Notes under the pieces: generated by a model
Told to the model about the DNA's origin: nothing
The model's database searches: none
Seen by the model: the letters and a program-made list of their open reading frames with translations, nothing else
Assembly: GCA_013519935.1 (NCBI GenBank)
Contig: JACDUA010000001.1
Coordinates: 27,982 to 91,981 of the forward strand
Reading direction: 5' to 3'
Source: Ectothiorhodospiraceae bacterium WFHF3C12
GTDB lineage: Bacteria > Pseudomonadota > Gammaproteobacteria > Nitrococcales > Nitrococcaceae
DNA length: 64,000 nucleotides
Translations under genes and position numbers: made by a program
In this document: positions 36,694 to 47,444 of the stretch, piece after piece
How positions within the stretch are numbered: the stretch's first letter is position 1
How the letters are laid out: each line of letters opens with the position of its first letter

Positions 36694-38523
36694 TCAGCCG
36701 TGGAAGGTCTCATAGATCCGTCTCGCCAGGGCCTCGCTGATGCCATGCACCTGGGCCAGATCCTCGACACCCGCCCGGGACACACCCTGCAGCCCGCCGA
36801 ATTGCCGCAGAAGCGCCTGCCGGCGTTTCGGCCCCAGCCCCGGAATGTCCTCCAGAGACGAGCGCGTGCGGCTCTTGCCGCGGCGCTGGCGATGCCCCGT
36901 GATGGCGAATCGGTGCGCCTCGTCGCGGACCTGCTGCAACAGGTGCAGCGCCGGCGAGTGCGGCTCCAGCTCCGCCGACTCATCGCTGTCCATCAGGAAC
37001 AGCGTCTCCTCGCCGGGTCGGCGCTCCGGGCCCTTGGCGATGCCCAGCACCGTCACGTCATCCACCTGCAGCTCGTCGAGTACCGACCGGGCCTGGGCGA
37101 CCTGACCCTTGCCGCCGTCGATGAGCAGCAGGTCCGGCATGACGCCCTCGCCGTCCTTGAGGCGGCGAAAGCGCCGCTCCAGGGCCTGGCGCATGGCGGC
37201 GTAGTCATCGCCGGCGTCCACGTCGCGGATGTTGAAGCGCCGGTAGTCCGATTTCACCGCACCCTGGCGGTTGAATACCACGCAGGAGGCCACCGTCGCC
37301 TCACCGCGGGTGTGACTGATGTCGAAGCACTCGATGCGCTCGGGAATCTCGTTAAGTCCCAGTTCGTCCTGCAGCGCCTCGTAGCGTCGCTCCATGGTGG
37401 CATGGTCCGCGGCCCGCGCCCGCAGCGCGTGCCGGGCATTGTCCAGCGCCATGTCCACCCAGCGCCGGCGCTCGCCACGCACGCTGTCACTGATGCGCAC
37501 CCGGTGACCGGCCGCCTCTCCGAGCGCCTCGGCGATAACCGCGCGGCCCTCGACGGCCTCGCTGAGCAGGATCTCCCCGGGTATCTGCCGGCCCAGATAG
37601 TAGCGCGGGAGGAACTCCGCCAGCAGCTCCTGCGCCGACATACCCTCCGGCAGGCGGGGAAAGAAGGTCTTGTTTCCCAGGTTCTGACCATTGCGGAAGA
37701 CGAACAGCTGAACACAGGCGAGGTCCTCTTCCTGCACCGCGGCCACCACGTCCAGGTCGCCCCTGGCCCCGGCGACGTACTGTCGCTCCTGGACCCGCCT
37801 CAGAGTCGCGATCCGGTCGCGCAGGCGCGCCGCTTCCTCGAACTGCAGGTTCTCCGAGGCCCGCTCCATGCGTTCGACCAGTTCGTCGATGACGCGGTTG
37901 CTCTCTCCTTCCAGAAACAGCACCGCGTGGCGAACGTCACGCTGATAGGCCTCGCGGTCCACGTAGCCGACGCAGGGCGCGGTACAGCGCTTGATCTGGT
38001 ACTGCAGGCACGGACGCGAGCGATTCTGAAAGAAGCTGTCCTCGCACTGGCGTACCGGAAAGATCTTCTGAAGATGATTCAGGGTGTCCCGTACGGCGGA
38101 GGCGCTGGGAAACGGGCCGAAATAGCGCCCGGGCCCGGTACGGGCACCACGGTAGAAGCCCAGCCGGGGGAAATCCTGGTGGGTTGAGACATAGATGTAC
38201 GGATAGCTCTTGTCGTCACGGAGCAGCACGTTGTAGCGCGGCCGCAGGTCCTTGATCAGATTGTTCTCAAGGATCAGCGCCTCGGCCTCGGTGTGGGTCA
38301 GCGTGACCTGCACGTCCGCCACCTGGGCCACCATCGCCCGGGTCTTGGGACCCTGGTCGGAGCGTGTGAAATAGCTGCCGACCCGGCGCCTGAGGCTGCG
38401 TGCCTTGCCCACGTAGATGACCGTGCCGCCCTGGTCCACCATGCGGTAGACACCCGGGCTCTCCGGCAGGGACCGCGCGGTCTCCTGCAGCCGCAGCCAG
38501 CGCTGTTGCTCCGTTTCGGCCAT
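36694..38523 (-). CDS. uvrC: Excinuclease ABC subunit C
   Basis: 609 aa from ATG 38523 (GGAG 3-4 bp before); the longer track start runs into the glycosylase gene. The N-terminal GIY-YIG nuclease (SPGVYRMVDQGGTVIYVGKARSLRRRV) makes the 3' cut. A Cys-containing region (CLQYQIKRCTAPCVGYV), the UVR domain, the RNase-H-like 5' nuclease and C-terminal helix-hairpin-helix repeats (LEDIPGLGPKRRQALL) follow. Works with UvrAB in nucleotide excision repair. It begins 8 bp after the glycosylase stop, so the two repair genes are probably co-expressed. Confidence 0.97.
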   Translation of the reverse strand: MAETEQQRWLRLQETARSLPESPGVYRMVDQGGTVIYVGKARSLRRRVGSYFTRSDQGPKTRAMVAQVADVQVTLTHTEAEALILENNLIKDLRPRYNVLLRDDKSYPYIYVSTHQDFPRLGFYRGARTGPGRYFGPFPSASAVRDTLNHLQKIFPVRQCEDSFFQNRSRPCLQYQIKRCTAPCVGYVDREAYQRDVRHAVLFLEGESNRVIDELVERMERASENLQFEEAARLRDRIATLRRVQERQYVAGARGDLDVVAAVQEEDLACVQLFVFRNGQNLGNKTFFPRLPEGMSAQELLAEFLPRYYLGRQIPGEILLSEAVEGRAVIAEALGEAAGHRVRISDSVRGERRRWVDMALDNARHALRARAADHATMERRYEALQDELGLNEIPERIECFDISHTRGEATVASCVVFNRQGAVKSDYRRFNIRDVDAGDDYAAMRQALERRFRRLKDGEGVMPDLLLIDGGKGQVAQARSVLDELQVDDVTVLGIAKGPERRPGEETLFLMDSDESAELEPHSPALHLLQQVRDEAHRFAITGHRQRRGKSRTRSSLEDIPGLGPKRRQALLRQFGGLQGVSRAGVEDLAQVHGISEALARRIYETFHG

Positions 38524-38531
38524 GGACTCCG

Positions 38532-39197
38532 TCAAGCCGGCCCCATCCGACTGTCGCGCAGCAGGCTCACCGCCGTCTCGAATACCGCCTGGAACATCGC
38601 CTCCGTCAAGCGCCCTGTCTGGGTGTTGTAGCGGCTGCAGTGATAGGTATCCAGCAGCAGCCGGCCGCTGGGTAGCGGCCAATGGACCCCGTGTCGGAAC
38701 GGATAGTCTTTCTGCCGCGCGCGCTCGGCCTTCACGACGGCCGTGTGGGCCACACGGCCCAGCGCCAGCACCACGTCACCCGGCCCGAGCCGCTCGATGT
38801 CATGGGCCAGATAGCCGTTGCAGTTATTGACCTCCGCCCCCGTCGGTTTGTTCTCCGGGGGCACGCACCGCACCGCGTTGGTGATGCGGCACCCCTTCAG
38901 CAGCAGACCGTCGTCGGGGGACAGCGATTGCGATCGCGAACCGAAGCCGTATGCATGCAGGGTGCGGTAGAGAAGCTCCCCGGCGTAGTCACCGGTGAAC
39001 GGCCGACCGGTGGCATTGGCGCCGTGGAAGCCGGGCGCCAGCCCGACGATCAGCAGCCGGGCATCCGCATCGCCGAAGTCCGGCACGGGAGCGGCGTGAT
39101 AACCGGGATAGCGGACCCGGGCCTCGTCCAGATAGGCGGCTAGCCGCGGGCACCGCCGACAGCTCGGGTCGAACGGTTCAGGGGTGTGAAACGACAT
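38532..39197 (-). CDS. Uracil-DNA glycosylase, family 5 (UdgB) type
   Basis: 221 aa. CRRC near residue 13 and two later Cys (GCRITNAVRC and VNNC) can bind a 4Fe-4S cluster. Motif 1 GLAPGFHGANATGRPFTGDYAG matches the family-5 pattern GLAPxxHGxNxTGR, lacking the polar catalytic residue of families 1 and 4. Motif 2 is HCSRYNTQTGRL. Family-5 enzymes remove uracil and other deaminated or damaged bases. It lies between gacA and uvrC, which are adjacent in E. coli, linking base and nucleotide excision repair here. Confidence 0.87.
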   Translation of the reverse strand: MSFHTPEPFDPSCRRCPRLAAYLDEARVRYPGYHAAPVPDFGDADARLLIVGLAPGFHGANATGRPFTGDYAGELLYRTLHAYGFGSRSQSLSPDDGLLLKGCRITNAVRCVPPENKPTGAEVNNCNGYLAHDIERLGPGDVVLALGRVAHTAVVKAERARQKDYPFRHGVHWPLPSGRLLLDTYHCSRYNTQTGRLTEAMFQAVFETAVSLLRDSRMGPA

Positions 39198-39229
39198 GGG
39201 CAGATCCCGTCCAGGAACACCGGGTGTCC

Positions 39230-39871
39230 TTATTGCAGGCGGTCGATCATACCGTGTCTGATGGCGAGATGCGTCAGCTCGACGTCATTCTCCACCCCGA
39301 GTTTCTCGTAGAGACGGTAACGATAGGTGCTTACCGTCTTGGGGCTGAGGCAGAGCGTGTCGGATATGTCCTGGAGCTTGTACCCCTCGGTCACCATCAT
39401 CATGACCTGGACTTCCCGCTGGGAGAGCTTGTCGAAGGGGTTCTTCTTGCCGCCGTCGAGGCCGGACAGGGCCATCTGCTGAGCGATATCGGCGCCAATG
39501 TAGCGCTCGCCCCGGGAGACGGTGCGAATGGCCTTGACGATCTCGGCCTCGTCGCAGCCTTTGGTCAGATATCCGGACGCCCCGGCCTCCAGAAGCCGGC
39601 TCGGATAGGGCTCGTCCACGTGAACGGTGAGCGCGATGATCTTGAGGTTCTCATCCACCCGCAGCAGCTTGCGGGTGGCCTCCAGCCCGCCGATGCCGGG
39701 CATGTGCACGTCCATGAGGACCACGTCCGGCCGCCCCTGCTTGGCCAGGCGCAGCGCCTCTTCGCCGGACTCCGCCTCGCCCACGACCTCGATGCCGTCC
39801 GCGTCGTCCAGAATGCGACGTATGCCGGTACGCACCAATTGGTGATCGTCCACCAACAGGACCTTGATCAT
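39230..39871 (-). CDS. gacA: Response regulator GacA/UvrY
   Basis: 213 aa from ATG 39871 (MIKVLLVDDHQLVRTG); the track start adds unlikely residues. Receiver domain with Asp54 (VVLMDVHMPG), a LuxR/GerE HTH (LSQREVQVMMMVTEGYKLQDISDTLCLSPKTVSTYRYRLYEKLG). Length and sequence match GacA/UvrY. When phosphorylated by GacS/BarA it activates small RNAs that titrate CsrA/RsmA. The cognate kinase gene is at 50816. No csrA and no recognisable sRNA gene was found. Confidence 0.95.
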   Translation of the reverse strand: MIKVLLVDDHQLVRTGIRRILDDADGIEVVGEAESGEEALRLAKQGRPDVVLMDVHMPGIGGLEATRKLLRVDENLKIIALTVHVDEPYPSRLLEAGASGYLTKGCDEAEIVKAIRTVSRGERYIGADIAQQMALSGLDGGKKNPFDKLSQREVQVMMMVTEGYKLQDISDTLCLSPKTVSTYRYRLYEKLGVENDVELTHLAIRHGMIDRLQ

Positions 39872-40158
39872 TGACCGAGCGAACCTCCTGTGGAAGCCGT
39901 CCACCGCCGCCAATGGGCCAGCGGGGCGGCAAGAGAAAGCGATCGACGCACGCTTGCCGGAAGCTGGCGCTGATCAACCGCCCTTCGGAATTCTAACGCG
40001 AAAACCGCCCGTAAAAAGGTGGCTGCGTCGCAGGATGGCCGACCGGAGGCGCCATGACCCACCATCAATCACCCCGGGGCGCGGTAGGCTGATGCATTGG
40101 CGTGGGCCCGCGCAAGGTGGGTTCTTGACCAGGGGCCAGGGCGTGATGCAGCTGCACG
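39872..40158. other. 287-bp region between gacA and an MFS gene
   Basis: No gene was recognised. It holds the upstream region of gacA on the minus strand and the 3' end of the MFS gene. Many short ORFs cross it, but none has a domain. Confidence 0.5.
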
Positions 40159-41520
40159 CTAGGCGCCGGAGTCGCCAACCATGCGCTCGGCCGGCGGCGT
40201 GGCGGCAACGACCGCCAGTCCCAGGACGCCAAGCAGCCCCAGCACGGCCACGAGCGTGGCTGGCGAGAACGCATCGGCCAGCACCCCGAGAAAGCCGAGC
40301 CCCAGGGCGAACACCCCCACCGCGGTATTGGCGAAGGCCACGAACAGCGGCCGTTCCTCCGACGGCGCGGCATCGACCAGGTAGGTCTTGCGGCCGAGCC
40401 GAACACCCTGTTCCGCGAACCCCAGCAGTATGAACACCAGCGCATAGAGGTAGGGCGACGCCCCATCGGCGCCCAGCGAGCCGATCGCCAGGGCGCAAAC
40501 GGCCGTGATGACGGCAAGCCCCGAGGCCAGGGCCATCACGCCCCGGCTGTTGCGATCGGCCAGACGTCCCAGGAAGCGGCTGCTGAGCACGTTTGCGAGG
40601 CCCACGGTGAGAACGAACACCCCTAACGCCGGCAGATCCCCGCCGAAAAGGCTCTGCGCATGCAGCGCGTAGAAGGGCATGGAGATTTCCACCACCAGCA
40701 ACACGATACGGGCCAGCAGAAACCGCCTGTAGCCACCATAGCGCGCGAGCAGCCCAACGCCGCCGCGCAGCTCCGAGATCAGGTTGCGCCCGCCTTCGGT
40801 GGCCCCCGGATCCTCCCTCACCGCCGCGAACGCGGCCGCCGCCAGCAGCCACAGCACCCCGCCCGCGGCCAGCAGCGAAGCGGAGATGCCGACACTGTCC
40901 GCGCCGGCAACGCCAAGCTGGAGATAGGCGCCGGCCGCCACCGCCAGGGCCCCGCCGATGGTGGCGCGGTTGCCAAGCAGTCCGCCCCGCTGACCCTTGG
41001 GCACCGTCTTGCCCATCACGTCCTGAAAGGCGACGGATGCCGTGCCGCTGGCGATGCTGAATGCCAGTATCAGGACCAGGGTAACCGCCCCGGCGGCGAG
41101 TGGTGGCAGCAGGAGCGCGGCCACGGCCACCAGCACCAGGGCGAGCGCCTGGACCGTGCCGGCTCCCACCCAGACCCACTTGCGCCGGGGCAACCGCCGG
41201 ATGGCCCCCGAAACCAGCATCTGCGGGATCAGGGAGCCGGCCTGCTTGAGCGGCATCAGGAAGCCGATGAACACCGCCGGCGTGCCAATGGCGGCCAACA
41301 GCCAGGGAATCACCAGGTTGGGCCCGGCCACCTGTTCGGACAGCTTGCTCGCCGCGCCGTTGAGCACGTTAAGCACGTAATTGCGGGGCAGCTCCGTGCA
41401 GGCCGATTCCGGAATGGCGCTGCAGGCCCGCTCGTCGCTGTCATCGCCGCTGAGAATGCGGTAGGCGCGATCCAGGCGGTCGCCCTGCGGACTTCCAGTC
41501 ACGCCTGAAAGATCAGGCAT
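40159..41520 (-). CDS. MFS transporter
   Basis: 453 aa with a ~65-residue hydrophilic N-terminus and then about 12 TM segments. The cytoplasmic linker RFLGRLADRNSRGVMALAS is the clearest MFS trait. The ATG at 41520 is preceded by AAGGAACAATAAGGT. No substrate can be assigned. It is divergent from the RibD-like reductase gene and separate from the gacA group. Confidence 0.82.
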   Translation of the reverse strand: MPDLSGVTGSPQGDRLDRAYRILSGDDSDERACSAIPESACTELPRNYVLNVLNGAASKLSEQVAGPNLVIPWLLAAIGTPAVFIGFLMPLKQAGSLIPQMLVSGAIRRLPRRKWVWVGAGTVQALALVLVAVAALLLPPLAAGAVTLVLILAFSIASGTASVAFQDVMGKTVPKGQRGGLLGNRATIGGALAVAAGAYLQLGVAGADSVGISASLLAAGGVLWLLAAAAFAAVREDPGATEGGRNLISELRGGVGLLARYGGYRRFLLARIVLLVVEISMPFYALHAQSLFGGDLPALGVFVLTVGLANVLSSRFLGRLADRNSRGVMALASGLAVITAVCALAIGSLGADGASPYLYALVFILLGFAEQGVRLGRKTYLVDAAPSEERPLFVAFANTAVGVFALGLGFLGVLADAFSPATLVAVLGLLGVLGLAVVAATPPAERMVGDSGA

Positions 41521-41636
41521 ACCTTATTGTTCCTTATGCACTTTAAGACAGCATCAGGATGGCACGTTGCGCGATCACCGAGCATAGCATAGGGTCTTTC
41601 GGGCCATGCGCTGCCACCGACCGGAGATGCCGCCTC

Positions 41637-42473
41637 GTGAAACTCGATGACCCGGTAACCACTCTCTATCCGCCAACGGGCCGGACGCGCCCCCTGCGCA
41701 ATCTCTACCTGGAGCAACCGCTGGAACCCGAAAACTGGGACGGCTCACTCTTCCTGTACAGCAATTTCGTCACCAGCCTGGACGGTCGTATCGCCCTCGA
41801 CGCGCCCACCGCCGGAGCCTCGGGGGTGCCGCCCCACACCGCCAACCCGCGGGATTGGCGCCTGTTCCAGGAACTGGCCGCACAGGCCGGGGTACTGATC
41901 ACCAGTGGCCGCTATCTTCGGCAGTTCGCCGCCGGCACCGCCCAGGACGTCCTGCCGGTCGGCAGCGACGAGGCGTTTGCGGATCTCCTGGCATGGCGCC
42001 GGGCGCAGAACCTGCCCCCCCAACCCGACGTCGCGGTCGTCAGCGCCAGCCTGGACTTCGACGTGCCCGAAGCGCTCGTGGAAAGCCGCCAACGCATCCT
42101 GGTCCTCACCAGTGCCCACGCCCCCCGGGACCGCCGGCAGGCCCACGAAGCCCGCGGCTGTCAGGTGGTGGTATGTGACCAGGGGGCGACCGTCACGGGC
42201 GCCGGGATCTACCGTGCCCTGGAGGCCGCCGGATACCGGCGCGCCTACTCGGTGACCGGGCCCCAGATTCTGCGGCTGCTACTGGCGGACGGGGTGCTGC
42301 ATGCGCTCTTTCTCACGCAGGCGTTGAGGATGCTGGGCGGTGAAGCCTACGACACCCTCGTCGAGGGCGACGTGCTGGCGGACGCGCCGGCCTTCGAACT
42401 GCGCACGCTGTTCCACGACCCGTACGCACCCGAGGCGGCATCCCAGCTACTGGCCTGCTACGACCGGCGCTGA
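41637..42473 (+). CDS. RibD C-terminal/dihydrofolate-reductase-like pyrimidine reductase family protein
   Basis: 278 aa from GTG 41637 (GGAG 10 bp upstream). The core YSNFVTSLDGRIALD...NPRDWRLFQELAAQAGVLITSGRYLRQ matches the NADPH-binding RibD_C fold. The C-terminal third (VTGPQILRLLLADGVLHALFLTQALRMLGGEAY) completes it. It lacks the deaminase half of RibD, so it is a stand-alone reductase of unknown substrate, possibly a diaminouracil- or pteridine-type compound. Confidence 0.8.
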   Translation: MKLDDPVTTLYPPTGRTRPLRNLYLEQPLEPENWDGSLFLYSNFVTSLDGRIALDAPTAGASGVPPHTANPRDWRLFQELAAQAGVLITSGRYLRQFAAGTAQDVLPVGSDEAFADLLAWRRAQNLPPQPDVAVVSASLDFDVPEALVESRQRILVLTSAHAPRDRRQAHEARGCQVVVCDQGATVTGAGIYRALEAAGYRRAYSVTGPQILRLLLADGVLHALFLTQALRMLGGEAYDTLVEGDVLADAPAFELRTLFHDPYAPEAASQLLACYDRR

Positions 42474-42481
42474 TCGGGCAG

Positions 42482-43867
42482 TCACGGCTTCCCGACCGTG
42501 GTCAGCGCCCTCGGGTCGAGCAGCCGCTGCAGGGTCTGCTCGTCCAGGTCGGTCATCTCCCTGGCCACCTCCATGACCGGGCGGCCTTCCTTGTACGCCC
42601 GCTTCGCGATCTCCGCGCCCTTCTCGTAGCCGATCTCGTTATTCAACGCCGTCACCAGGATCGGATTCCGGGACAGTGCCGCCTGCAGGCGCTCGTCGTT
42701 CACCGTGAAGCCCTCGATGGACTTCTCCGCCAGCACCGTGGCCGCATTGGCCAACAGCTCGATGCTCTGCAACAGGTTGTAGCCGATCACCGGTAGCATG
42801 ACGTTGAGCTGGAAGTTGCCGGACTGTCCGGCCACCGTGATGGTCGTGTCGTTGCCCATCACCTGGGCACTGACCATGGCCACGGCCTCGGGAATCACTG
42901 GATTGACCTTGCCCGGCATGATGCTGCTGCCCGGCTGCAGCGCCGGCAGCGCGATCTCGCCGAGCCCCGCCAGGGGCCCGCTGTTCATCCAGCGCAGGTC
43001 GTTGCTGATCTTCATCAGCGAGACGGCGACGGTCTTGAGCTGGCCGGACAGCTCCACGGCGGCATCCTGGCTGCTGAGGCTCTCGAAACGGTTGGGGCTG
43101 ACACCGAAATCGACCCCGGTCTCCCGCGTCAGCCAATCCGCCACCCGCTCTCCAAGCTCCGGGTGCGCGTTGATGCCCGTGCCCACGGCGGTGCCGCCCT
43201 GGGCCAATAGCCGCAGCCTGGCGAGCGCCCCGGCCACCCGCTCGTGGCCATGGCGTGCCTGGCTCGCCCAGCCCGAAACCTCCTGCCCGAGGGTCACCGG
43301 CATGGCGTCCATGAGGTGCGTACGGCCCGTAGTCACGACTTCGGCCAGGTCGGCGGCTCTGGCGTCCAGCGCCTCGGCCAGTCGCTGGAGCGCCGGCAGC
43401 AGCTGGCGCTCAGCGCGCAGGACGGCACTGACGTGAATGGCCGTGGGTATGACGTCGTTGCTGCTCTGACCCTGGTTGACGTGATCGTTGGGGTGGACCG
43501 TGCGGCCGAGACGCTCGGAGGCGAGGCGGGCAATGACCTCGTTGGCGTTCATGTTGGTGCTGGTCCCGGAGCCGGTCTGGAAGACGTCCACCGGGAAGTG
43601 GTCGTCGTAGGTGCCGGCGGCAACTTCCCGCGCTGCCGACTCGATGGCGTCCGCGACATCGCCCTCCAGGGCGGCCAGCTCGGCATTGGACCGTGCCGCC
43701 GCGGCCTTGATCAGGCCCACTGCCTCGATGAAAGCCCGCGGCATGGGCAGCCCGCTGATAGGGAAATTCTCCACGGCGCGCTGGGTCTGGGCACCGTAGA
43801 GGGCGTCCCTGGGCACCTGGAGCTCCCCCATGCTGTCGCGCTCGGTCCGGAATTGGTTCTGACTCAT
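42482..43867 (-). CDS. fumC: Fumarate hydratase class II
   Basis: 461 aa from ATG 43867. The superfamily signature GSSIMPGKVNPVIPE contains the mobile catalytic Ser loop. TGSGTSTNMNANEV and the His in GRTHLMDAMPVTLGQE are conserved. Iron-sulfur-free fumarase converting fumarate and malate. It converges on the RibD-like gene 8 bp away and is divergent from purB, another member of the same superfamily. Confidence 0.96.
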   Translation of the reverse strand: MSQNQFRTERDSMGELQVPRDALYGAQTQRAVENFPISGLPMPRAFIEAVGLIKAAAARSNAELAALEGDVADAIESAAREVAAGTYDDHFPVDVFQTGSGTSTNMNANEVIARLASERLGRTVHPNDHVNQGQSSNDVIPTAIHVSAVLRAERQLLPALQRLAEALDARAADLAEVVTTGRTHLMDAMPVTLGQEVSGWASQARHGHERVAGALARLRLLAQGGTAVGTGINAHPELGERVADWLTRETGVDFGVSPNRFESLSSQDAAVELSGQLKTVAVSLMKISNDLRWMNSGPLAGLGEIALPALQPGSSIMPGKVNPVIPEAVAMVSAQVMGNDTTITVAGQSGNFQLNVMLPVIGYNLLQSIELLANAATVLAEKSIEGFTVNDERLQAALSRNPILVTALNNEIGYEKGAEIAKRAYKEGRPVMEVAREMTDLDEQTLQRLLDPRALTTVGKP

Positions 43868-43949
43868 GTCGCTGTCTCTCCGTTTTCCCTTGCCACCACG
43901 GGGCGCCGGATGCGCCTTGACGTGCTTGGCGATACAATGCGCGCCTTGA

Positions 43950-45374
<1,425 letters not shown>

Positions 45375-45478
45375 GGTTCCCGACCCCGTCCCGGGGGCGG
45401 CCGGCTTGCCTGCGCACAGCGCGCCGTCGCATAGTTGAGGGCAGTCCATGGATCCCTGAACGCCAACGAGGACCGTCC

Positions 45479-45994
45479 ATGAGCGAGCCGTGGAGCGAGG
45501 CCGAGATCGGCGGCGACAGCAACGTCTACCGGGTGGACAGCCTGGAGGGCGCTCAGCAGGCTCACTGGCGTCTCGCCCGGCAGGCCCGGCGCAACATCCA
45601 TCTGTTGAGCCGCGACCTGGACGCCCGGCTGTTCGATCAGCGCCCTTTCCTCGACGCGGTCCGGACACTGGCCACCTCGTCCCGCTACGCCCGTTGTCAG
45701 ATTCTGGTCCAGGACCCGGCGCCCGCTGTGCAGCACGATCACCGGCTGCTGGAGACGGCCCGGATGCTGTCGAGCTTCGTCGAGATCCGCCGCATGCACT
45801 CCGACTACAAGGATTTCAACGAGGCCTTTCTCACGGTTGACGAACGCGGCTATTACTATCGCAGCCGGGCCGACCACCACGAGGGAGAGGTCTGCTTCAA
45901 CGGCCCGCTGCGGGCCCGGGAGCTCAACCGGCTCTTCGACGAGATCTGGCAGGTGAGCGAAGTGGACCCGCAGTTCCGGCGGCTGCACATCTAG
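45479..45994 (+). CDS. Conserved hypothetical protein (DUF7931-like)
   Basis: 171 aa, soluble, no signal peptide. AHWRLARQARRNIHLLSRDLDARLFDQRPFLDAVRTLA followed by CQILVQDPAPAVQHDHRLLETARML resembles the DUF7931 region, whose fold is phospholipase-D-like but without an HKD motif here. In other bacteria this region can be attached to GNAT acetyltransferase domains; this copy stands alone. Function unknown. It ends 12 bp before the next gene, probably the same transcript. Confidence 0.65.
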   Translation: MSEPWSEAEIGGDSNVYRVDSLEGAQQAHWRLARQARRNIHLLSRDLDARLFDQRPFLDAVRTLATSSRYARCQILVQDPAPAVQHDHRLLETARMLSSFVEIRRMHSDYKDFNEAFLTVDERGYYYRSRADHHEGEVCFNGPLRARELNRLFDEIWQVSEVDPQFRRLHI

Positions 45995-46006
45995 CCGTCT
46001 CCCGCC

Positions 46007-46840
46007 ATGACAGGACGCGACAGACATTCTCGCCTCCCGCCCCGCTCCAGCGCCGCGCGGCTCGTCCTTTTGACCCTGCTGTGCCTTGGCCTGGCGGCAC
46101 CACCCGCCCTCGCCCAACAGCGCCTGCGCGTGTTCGAGCTGCAGCACCGCACGGCCGCGGAGGTCAAGGCCCTGGTCGAGCCCGTCATGCCGGACGGCGT
46201 CGCCCTCAGCGCCACCGGCTACAAGCTCATCGCCCGCGGCAGCGAGGCGGATCTCTCCGAGCTGTCCGGACTCATTCGCGATCTGGACGCGGCGACGCCC
46301 GACGTCGTCATCGAGACGCGCCGCAGCCGCGAAAGCAATCTGGACCGACGCGGGGCCGGCATTGAAGGCTCGGTGGACGACGGGGAGAAACGTTTCCGGG
46401 CGCGGGTCTACACGGAGCGCGACGATGACGAGCTGGAGCGCGTGCAACGGGCGCGGGGCCAGGCCGGCCGCCCCGTATACATCAACCGCGGCCTCGAGGT
46501 ACCCGTGCGCGACCGGAGCGTATGGTCCGGCGAAGAAAGCACCGGCGTGCAGGAACGCACCCACTACCGCGCCTACCGGCGCGGCTTCTATGCCACCGCC
46601 ACCGTCTCGGGCGAGCGCGTCCGCGTCGAGATCAGTGTCGCCGGCGACGAGCCGGGCCGCGGCGGCGCCGCCGAGCGGCGCCGCCTGGTCACGACCGTCA
46701 ACGGGCGGCTGGGTGAATGGCTTTTGCTCGGTGCCACGCAGAGGCAGAGCCGGGAGAACGACAGCGGCCTGACTTACAGCACCCGGGAGGCGGAGTCCAC
46801 CGGCGAGCAGCTCTGGTTGCGGGTTCGCCTGGCGGAGTGA
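46007..46840 (+). CDS. Exported secretin N-domain (NolW-like) protein
   Basis: 277 aa. Signal peptide with a cleavage after ALA (LVLLTLLCLGLAAPPALAQ). Residues about 38-100 (LRVFELQHRTAAEVKALVEPVM...GSEADLSELSGLIRDLD) form a secretin N1/NolW-type domain. The rest resembles the periplasmic side of a secretin but has no beta-barrel pore domain. It may be a periplasmic accessory of an envelope complex; function unknown. It converges on nudF (4-bp gap). Confidence 0.7.
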   Translation: MTGRDRHSRLPPRSSAARLVLLTLLCLGLAAPPALAQQRLRVFELQHRTAAEVKALVEPVMPDGVALSATGYKLIARGSEADLSELSGLIRDLDAATPDVVIETRRSRESNLDRRGAGIEGSVDDGEKRFRARVYTERDDDELERVQRARGQAGRPVYINRGLEVPVRDRSVWSGEESTGVQERTHYRAYRRGFYATATVSGERVRVEISVAGDEPGRGGAAERRRLVTTVNGRLGEWLLLGATQRQSRENDSGLTYSTREAESTGEQLWLRVRLAE

Positions 46841-46844
46841 GGCC

Positions 46845-47441
46845 TCAGAGCCAGGCGTCGCGAACCTGCTCCCGGTTCAGTGCCAGCCACTGGAGGGCGA
46901 TGATCGGCATGGCGGCGTGGATGACGCCCGTTCGCACCATCTCCAGGGCCTCGTCGGTGGACACCACATGCACGCGGATGTCCTCCCCCTCCTCCGGCTT
47001 GCCGTGGATGCCGCCGAGCCCGCCGCTATCGGCGCGGGCGCAGTAGAGCTTGACGGTCTCCGAGCTCACACCGGGGGTCACCACGTATTCGCAGATCGGC
47101 CACAGTGCATCGAGCCGGCAATCGGCCTCTTCGGCGGACTCGCGATGCGCCACGGACTCCGCGGTCTCGCCTGGCTCCACCATGCCGGCGATCACTTCCA
47201 TGAGCCACGGGCCGGAGGCCATTTCCATGGCACCCACGCGAAACTGTTCCACCAGGACCACCGTGTCGCGTTCGGGGTCGTAGGGCAGAACGCCGACACA
47301 GCGGCGGTGGGCGTAGACCTCGCGCACGAGGACGTCGCTCAGGCCACCCTCGAACAGCGCATGGCGCAAGCGAAGCCGCTCCACCGGAATGAAACCGTCG
47401 TGAACCCGCTGGCGCTCCAGGACTTCCACGCGCCCGGGCAT
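46845..47441 (-). CDS. nudF: ADP-ribose pyrophosphatase (Nudix, NudF type)
   Basis: 198 aa. The N-terminal beta region and the Nudix box GMVEPGETAESVAHRESAEEAD are those of NudF. The box ends EEAD rather than EExG, so the usual Gly is Asp; the metal-binding Glu residues are intact. It hydrolyses ADP-ribose to AMP and ribose 5-phosphate. In an operon after rlmD with a 3-bp gap. Activity may differ slightly because of the changed Gly. Confidence 0.88.
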   Translation of the reverse strand: MPGRVEVLERQRVHDGFIPVERLRLRHALFEGGLSDVLVREVYAHRRCVGVLPYDPERDTVVLVEQFRVGAMEMASGPWLMEVIAGMVEPGETAESVAHRESAEEADCRLDALWPICEYVVTPGVSSETVKLYCARADSGGLGGIHGKPEEGEDIRVHVVSTDEALEMVRTGVIHAAMPIIALQWLALNREQVRDAWL

Positions 47442-47444
47442 GCC

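Noticed and set aside
36700-38187. 495-aa plus-strand ORF opposite uvrC
   Set aside because: Antisense shadow of uvrC without recognisable motifs.
39872-40158. RsmY/RsmZ-like sRNA or GacA binding site (TGTAAG-N6-CTTACA)
   Set aside because: No such palindrome or repeated GGA stem-loops were seen here or in other intergenic regions.
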